Shown: piece by piece, positions 23,760 through 28,195 of the stretch
Numbering within the stretch: the first letter of the stretch is position 1
Layout of the letters: every line of letters starts with the position of its first letter
From: JAAYKM01 sp964408155
GTDB taxonomy: Bacteria; Desulfobacterota; Syntrophia; Syntrophales; JAAYKM01
Assembly (NCBI GenBank): GCA_964408155.1
Contig: CAYOYJ010000010.1
Coordinates: forward strand, 1-28,195
Length of the DNA stretch: 28,195 nt
Reading direction: 5' to 3'
Program-made: the position numbers and the translations under genes
The notes under the pieces: generated by a model
Seen by the model: only the letters and a program-made list of their open reading frames with translations
Databases searched by the model: none
Told to the model about the DNA's origin: nothing

Positions 23760-23824
23760 TGTCTTTTGTATCCACTTTAGCGGATGACAATGTATTTTCT
23801 GTATCCACTCCTGATTAAAATGTC
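23760..23824. repeat. Paired direct repeats, possible end of an IS21-like element
   Basis: TGTCTTTTGTATCCACT (23760-23776) and TGTATTTTCTGTATCCACT (23791-23809) are imperfect direct repeats, followed by AAAATGTC at 23817-23824. Tandem terminal repeats starting with TGT are a feature of IS21-family ends. No transposase frame is next to it, so it would be a solo end or relic. The identity is tentative. Confidence 0.4.
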
Positions 23825-23837
23825 ATGAAAGTCGGCC

Positions 23838-25397
23838 TTAATGAACGGAATGTTTCGGCTGGTCCCCTTTAGGGCCCTGCAACAGGAGAACGGTCGGTAC
23901 CAGGCAGGCGGTAAGCCAGCCCAAGAGCCAGAATGTGTCGTTGAAAGCCAGCATATTGGCCTGCTTCAGGACCTCCTGGTAGACGATGTATAAAACACCT
24001 TCGGGATTGGCCATGGCAGGTTTGTGAATCTGGAGCCACTGGAAGATCTCCTGATAGTAATTTTGATACACCGGGTTCGCAGGGGTAATATTCTCGATGA
24101 GAAAAGTCTGGTGTAACTGGGCGCGTTGAGAATGCACCGTTGTACAAAAGGCAATACCGACGCTTCCCCCGAGATTACGCAAAAGATTGAAGATTCCAGA
24201 GGCATTGCCGATTTCTTCCTTGGGGATATGAGTGAAGGCTGCCGTTGCCACAGGGGCGAAAAAAAACCCGAGGGCCAGACCCAGGACGACACGCGGCCAG
24301 GCAACGTACATAAAGTCGGCTTCCAGGTTAAAAGCGGCCATCATCCAAAGAGAAGCTGCTTGTACAGCCAAACCGATGCCCAAAAGCCACTTGGGGTTGA
24401 TTTTCTTGATCATCAAGAGGCCGGCGATCGGCATGATGAAGAGACTGGTGAAGCCTCCGGGCCCGAGGACGAGTCCCGCCCACAGGGCGGAATAACCCAT
24501 GAGTTTCTGGAGATATAAGGGCAGGAGAACGATGCTGCCGAGCAGGGTGAAGTAACCGAGAAAATTGATTACATTGGCCACGGAAAAGCTGCGATCCCTA
24601 AAGGGTTTCAAATCAACTACGGGATGAGGTGTTTTCCGCTCCACCCAGAAAAAAACAATCAGGCTGACCGCGGCGATAACAGCCAAACTGATAATGAAAC
24701 GCGATGAAAACCAGTCCTCCCGCTCCCCCTTGTCGAGCACGACCTGCAAGCATCCCAGACCGACGCTGAGGAAGAGAATACCCCAAGTATCGATATAACG
24801 GTGAGTACTCTGCGAGTAAGATGGATCGAATATGAAACCCTTTATCAGAAAGAACGCCAGGAGGCCTGCCGGAAGATTGATATAAAACACCCAGGGCCAG
24901 TTCCACTGGTCAGTGATCCAACCGCCGAAGACCGGTCCCAGAACCGGCGCGACGGTCACGCCCATGCCGAAGATGGCGTTGGCCATCCCGTGTTCCTTCT
25001 GAGGAAAAGTTTCCAGGAGAATCGCCTGACCTAAAGGTGCCAGACCGCCGCCGGCGAGCCCCTGCAGCACCCTGAAGCCTATCAACATGGGCAGTGATGT
25101 AGATGCGCCGCAGGCCAGGGAGCTGGTTGTGAACAGAGCGACCGATGTCAGCAGATAGCGCTTCCGTCCGAAAATGCGGGCCAGCCAGGGGGCAATGGGA
25201 ATGATGATCGCATTGGTGACGAGATAGGAGGTGATCACCCAGGTCACTTCGTCCACGCCGGCGTTCAGGTTGCCCTGAATATGCGGAAGGGAAACATTGA
25301 CGACACTGATGTCCATCACGTGGAGAAAAGTCGGCAGCATGATGATTGCTGCAATCAGCCACTTATTGATGCGGGGGGATGTCTTTGACGAGGTCAT
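23838..25397 (-). CDS. emrB: DHA2-family MFS drug efflux transporter (EmrB-like), second copy
   Basis: The 519-residue protein is a 14-helix major facilitator of the EmrB/QacA group. Signature segments are FLHVMDISVVNVSLPHIQ in helix 1, RVLQGLAGGGLAPLGQAI for motif B, and GVTVAPVLGPVFGGWI for motif C of drug/H+ antiporters. It would export hydrophobic compounds using the proton gradient, together with an EmrA-type adaptor and an outer-membrane channel. It has exactly the same length as the neighbouring upstream emrB and is alike along the whole sequence, so the pair arose by tandem duplication. The gap between the two copies is 294 bp. ATG 25397 lacks a clear ribosome-binding site close by. 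The gene may have its own promoter in that gap. Confidence 0.9.
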   Translation of the reverse strand: MTSSKTSPRINKWLIAAIIMLPTFLHVMDISVVNVSLPHIQGNLNAGVDEVTWVITSYLVTNAIIIPIAPWLARIFGRKRYLLTSVALFTTSSLACGASTSLPMLIGFRVLQGLAGGGLAPLGQAILLETFPQKEHGMANAIFGMGVTVAPVLGPVFGGWITDQWNWPWVFYINLPAGLLAFFLIKGFIFDPSYSQSTHRYIDTWGILFLSVGLGCLQVVLDKGEREDWFSSRFIISLAVIAAVSLIVFFWVERKTPHPVVDLKPFRDRSFSVANVINFLGYFTLLGSIVLLPLYLQKLMGYSALWAGLVLGPGGFTSLFIMPIAGLLMIKKINPKWLLGIGLAVQAASLWMMAAFNLEADFMYVAWPRVVLGLALGFFFAPVATAAFTHIPKEEIGNASGIFNLLRNLGGSVGIAFCTTVHSQRAQLHQTFLIENITPANPVYQNYYQEIFQWLQIHKPAMANPEGVLYIVYQEVLKQANMLAFNDTFWLLGWLTACLVPTVLLLQGPKGDQPKHSVH

Positions 25398-25528
25398 ATG
25401 TTTCGTCTACCGAAAAAAATGCGTTTCTCCCTGTGTTCAGCGCCCCGGCGGTATTTCATCATAAAACGCCGTCAGGCGATATGGAGAAAAACCTCTTTGT
25501 CTTCTTTTGGTTATATGTTTTATGTCTT

Positions 25529-25571
25529 CAGCACGTTTCTATAATCTAAAAACTTACAGGATGTTTCTATA
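25529..25571. repeat. Two direct repeats in the gap between the emrB copies
   Basis: CAGCACGTTTCTATA (25529-25543) and CAGGATGTTTCTATA (25557-25571) match at 13 of 15 positions and are 28 bases apart. They lie about 130-175 bases upstream of the second emrB copy. They may be regulator-binding sites or chance similarity in AT-rich DNA. Confidence 0.3.
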
Positions 25572-25691
25572 TTTGTACATGTCAAAAAAATCGGCCGGCA
25601 CTGGTGGGAGAGCGGTAGAACATGATCAAGCCTTTTGGGAAGAAGAAGTTCTCCGCTCGGCCGTTGCCATAAAGCCGAATGGCCTGTTGAT

Positions 25692-27251
25692 TTAATGAAC
25701 AGGATGACTTGCGTAGTCCGCCGTGGGTGCACGTAGCAGGAGTGCCGTGGGAACCAGGCAGGCTGTGATCCAGCCCATGATATAGAACGTGTCGTTGAAA
25801 GCGAGCATACTGGCCTGTCTCAGCACTTCCTGGTAGATAATGTGCAGAATACCGTCCGGATTGGCCAGAGCGGGTTTGTGAACCTGCAGCCACTGGAGGA
25901 TTTCCTGATAGTGGCTTTGGAATGCAGGGTTGGCGGGAGTAATATTTTCAGCGAGAAACGTCTGATGGAACTGGGAGCGCTGAGAGAGGACGGTCGTGCA
26001 GAAGGCGACGCCAAAGCTGCCCCCCAGGTTGCGTACCAGGTTGAGAATTCCGGAGGCGTTGCCGATATCTTCCTTTTCGGTGTGAGAAAAGGTAATGGTC
26101 ATCAGGGGGACGAAGAATAGGCCCATGGCCAGTCCCAGAACCGCCCGGGGCCAGGCGACGAACATGAAGTCCGCCGCCAGATTGAAGGCGGCCATCATCC
26201 ACAGTGATAAGGTCTGCAAGGCAAGGCCGATCCCTAACAGCCATTTGGGATTAAGCCCGCGCATCATCAATACGCCGGCGACCGGCATGATGATAAGGCT
26301 GGTCACGCCGCCGGGTCCAAGGACCAACCCGGCCATCAGTGCGTTGTAGCCCATGAGATTCTGCAGATACAAAGGGAGAATGACGACGCTTCCCAGCAGA
26401 CAGAAAAATCCCAGAAACATGATCAGATTGCCCAAGACGAAGTTGTGATCTCGAAAGGGCCTGAGATCGACCACCGGATGGGCCGTTTTCCGTTCCACCC
26501 AGATGAAAAGAATCAGGCTGAGGACGGAAATGATCGCCAGGGTGACGATGAACTGGGAGGCGAACCAGTCCTCCCGCTCCCCCTTGTCGAGAACGACCTG
26601 CAGGCATCCCAGACCGACGCTGAGGAAGAAAATACCCCAGGTGTCTATGTGAGCATGATGCTGCTTGATGTAGGGAGGGTCGTGGATATATCCCTCGATC
26701 AGAAAAAAAGCCAAGATGCCGGCCGGAAGATTGACGTAGAAGACCCAGGGCCAGCTCCATTGATCCGTAATCCAGCCGCCGAAAACCGGTCCCAGAATCG
26801 GGGCCACGGTGACGCCCATGCCGAAGACGGCGTTGGCCATGCCGTGCTCCTTCGGGGGAAAGGTTTCCAGGAGAATTGCCTGACCCAAAGGGGCCAGCCC
26901 TCCTCCGGCCAGTCCCTGCAACACACGGAAAAAAATGAGCATAGTCAGTGAGGTCGATCCTCCACAGGCAAGCGAGCTGATCGTAAACAGGGTGACCGAG
27001 GCCAGAAGATAGCGTTTACGACCAAAAACACGGGCCAGCCATGGGGCGATGGGGATGATGACCGCATTGGAGACCAGATAAGACGTAATGACCCAGGTGA
27101 CTTCGTCCACTCCGGCGTTCATACTTCCTTGGATATGGGGGAGTGAGACATTGATGACGCTGATATCCATCACCTCGAGAAAAGTCGGCAGCATGATGAT
27201 TCCAGCGATAAACCATTTGTTGATGTGAGGTGCGGAAGAGGGCGGGGTCAT
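25692..27251 (-). CDS. emrB: DHA2-family MFS drug efflux transporter (EmrB-like), first copy
   Basis: This 519-residue 14-helix transporter has the same signatures as its paralog: FLEVMDISVINVSLPHIQ, RVLQGLAGGGLAPLGQAI and GVTVAPILGPVFGGWI. It directly follows the EmrA-type adaptor gene with a 31-bp gap, so this copy is the natural EmrAB partner. The differences from copy 2 are spread through the protein and are most visible in the loop after helix 6 and in the last 25 residues. That pattern suggests an old duplication rather than a recent or assembly-made one. ATG 27251 has no strong ribosome-binding site, in keeping with translation linked to emrA. Confidence 0.92.
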   Translation of the reverse strand: MTPPSSAPHINKWFIAGIIMLPTFLEVMDISVINVSLPHIQGSMNAGVDEVTWVITSYLVSNAVIIPIAPWLARVFGRKRYLLASVTLFTISSLACGGSTSLTMLIFFRVLQGLAGGGLAPLGQAILLETFPPKEHGMANAVFGMGVTVAPILGPVFGGWITDQWSWPWVFYVNLPAGILAFFLIEGYIHDPPYIKQHHAHIDTWGIFFLSVGLGCLQVVLDKGEREDWFASQFIVTLAIISVLSLILFIWVERKTAHPVVDLRPFRDHNFVLGNLIMFLGFFCLLGSVVILPLYLQNLMGYNALMAGLVLGPGGVTSLIIMPVAGVLMMRGLNPKWLLGIGLALQTLSLWMMAAFNLAADFMFVAWPRAVLGLAMGLFFVPLMTITFSHTEKEDIGNASGILNLVRNLGGSFGVAFCTTVLSQRSQFHQTFLAENITPANPAFQSHYQEILQWLQVHKPALANPDGILHIIYQEVLRQASMLAFNDTFYIMGWITACLVPTALLLRAPTADYASHPVH

Positions 27252-27282
27252 GGGTTTGATGCGGCGGGAGGATGAACCCGAT

Positions 27283-28195
27283 TCACGGTTCTGTCTTCGC
27301 TGAAGGGGGAGCCGCCATCAACATGGGCCCTCGGCGGTCTTCCGTGTGGATTGTCGCAATGGCCGACAAACCGATTCTCAAGGGGTGATCCGGAGGCGGT
27401 TTTTGATTCAGGCGGATTTTTACCGGCACCCGCTGAACGACCTTAATCCAGTTTCCCGTGGCGTTTTCCGGCGGCAGGAGCGAAAAGGCGGTGCCGGTTC
27501 CCGCCCGGATTCCGGCAACCTTCCCCTGGAAGGTATATCCGGGATAAATATCGGCATTGATGGTCACGGGTTGGCCGATCCGGACATGCTTCAGTTGAGT
27601 TTCCTTGAAATTGGCCTCGATATAAACGCCCTCCAGAGGTACGACGGCCATCAGCACCTGTCCAGGCTGAATACGGTCCCCCTTCTGAATGCGTTTCTGT
27701 GCGATAAAGCCGCCGATGGGCGCCGGGATTTTACAATATGTCAGACGAAGACGCGCCTCCTGGAGTTGGGCAAGAACTTCTTCTCGCTTGGCGCGGAGAG
27801 CTGCAAACTGCTGCCGCAGAATATTGACACTGTAGCGACCTCCCTTGGCGGAAGTCCATTGGGCATGGCTCCGTGCTTCTGCCTGGCGGGCGGCGGCAAT
27901 GGACGCCTCAACGGCTTGGATATCCGCATCGATTCCTTCGAGTTGCGCTGACGACTTGTCCAAGAGTGTCTTGGCGCGATCCCATTGCTGCTGGGCAATG
28001 GCTTGCTGTTTTAGGAGCCGATCATAGCGTTCGAAGTCGCGACGGGCGATGGCCAAGTCGGCCTGGACCGCGATCCGTTGCTGTTTCAGTGCTTCGAGCT
28101 TGTGTTCGCCCTCCCGGACCCGGTTCTGTGCCTCACCGACGCCGCTCCGTGCGGAGTCCTGCTGTGCGGAAGTCTGGATATCGCTCTGAGAAACG
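27283..28195 (-). CDS. emrA: EmrA/HlyD-type membrane fusion protein, partial (N-terminus beyond window edge)
   Basis: The frame is open to the right edge, so about 303 C-terminal residues are seen. The visible part starts within a long Gln/Ala/Glu/Arg-rich alpha-helical hairpin (ERYDRLLKQQAIAQQQWDRA is typical). The lipoyl/barrel half then follows, with IPAPIGGFIAQKRIQKGD, LEGVYIEANFKETQL and the EmrA hallmark FSLLPPENATGNWIKVVQR. It links an inner-membrane EmrB pump to an outer-membrane TolC-type channel. The missing N-terminus should hold the single membrane anchor. It lies 31 bp upstream of the first emrB copy. Confidence 0.92.
   Translation of the reverse strand, partial: VSQSDIQTSAQQDSARSGVGEAQNRVREGEHKLEALKQQRIAVQADLAIARRDFERYDRLLKQQAIAQQQWDRAKTLLDKSSAQLEGIDADIQAVEASIAAARQAEARSHAQWTSAKGGRYSVNILRQQFAALRAKREEVLAQLQEARLRLTYCKIPAPIGGFIAQKRIQKGDRIQPGQVLMAVVPLEGVYIEANFKETQLKHVRIGQPVTINADIYPGYTFQGKVAGIRAGTGTAFSLLPPENATGNWIKVVQRVPVKIRLNQKPPPDHPLRIGLSAIATIHTEDRRGPMLMAAPPSAKTEP

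Noticed and set aside
25507..25695. 62-codon plus-strand open frame between the emrB copies
   Set aside because: It overlaps the end of an opposing gene, contains the direct repeats and has no protein-like conservation pattern.
1..28195. CRISPR arrays, tRNA or rRNA genes
   Set aside because: No regularly spaced repeats and no tRNA T-loop or rRNA signature sequences were found on reading both strands.

Overview
The window reads as chromosomal DNA of a Gram-negative anaerobe, most likely a deltaproteobacterium in the broad sense (Syntrophales-like). The pointers are LPS inner-core genes, an apolipoprotein N-acyltransferase, an indolepyruvate-oxidoreductase-type TPP enzyme, an RtcB/archease pair, a sigma-54 promoter and IS21-type debris, on GC-rich DNA with AT-richer intergenic patches. 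This placement is inference from gene content and no 16S is present. No tRNA, rRNA, CRISPR array or intact mobile element was seen.

Left part (1-11303). Two overlapping pseudopilin genes on the minus strand (the first cut by the window edge) diverge from a plus-strand run. That run holds trmJ, then an envelope-sugar operon: iron-type alcohol dehydrogenase, DegT-type aminotransferase, hldD, kdsB, then an unusual acyltransferase. The dehydrogenase/aminotransferase/kdsB combination is the signature of KdnB-KdnA-KdsB, which in Shewanella replaces the 8-hydroxyl of Kdo with an amine (Kdo8N) and activates the sugar. I take this as the most interesting system here. A promoter-like sequence lies just before it, and a 125-bp imperfect palindrome (MITE-like) lies inside it between the aminotransferase and hldD. 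Downstream come a small unknown protein, an atypical glutamine synthetase and a secreted protein with two Ig-like domains and a DNRLRE-like C-terminus.

Middle (11304-17388). A decayed IS21 istA fragment is followed by minus-strand metabolic genes: pyruvate kinase, a 1-phosphofructokinase-type PfkB, and a receiver-only response regulator immediately upstream of the PfkB gene. A 618-bp gene-free stretch with a perfect palindrome follows. After it come two tandem, clearly paralogous secreted proteins whose six cysteines sit at almost the same residue numbers; I do not recognise the family.

Right part (17389-28195, all minus strand). In transcription order these are archease, rtcB, a short IorA-like TPP enzyme, murI and lnt (RNA repair/tRNA ligation, then cell-envelope genes). 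To the right is a Spy/ZraP-like periplasmic protein with a near-consensus sigma-54 promoter and a strong terminator. Last is an emrA gene (5' end outside the window) followed by two tandem emrB paralogs of identical length.

Starts were chosen from ribosome-binding sites, overlaps and family alignment from memory. No database search was possible, so product names are motif-based.
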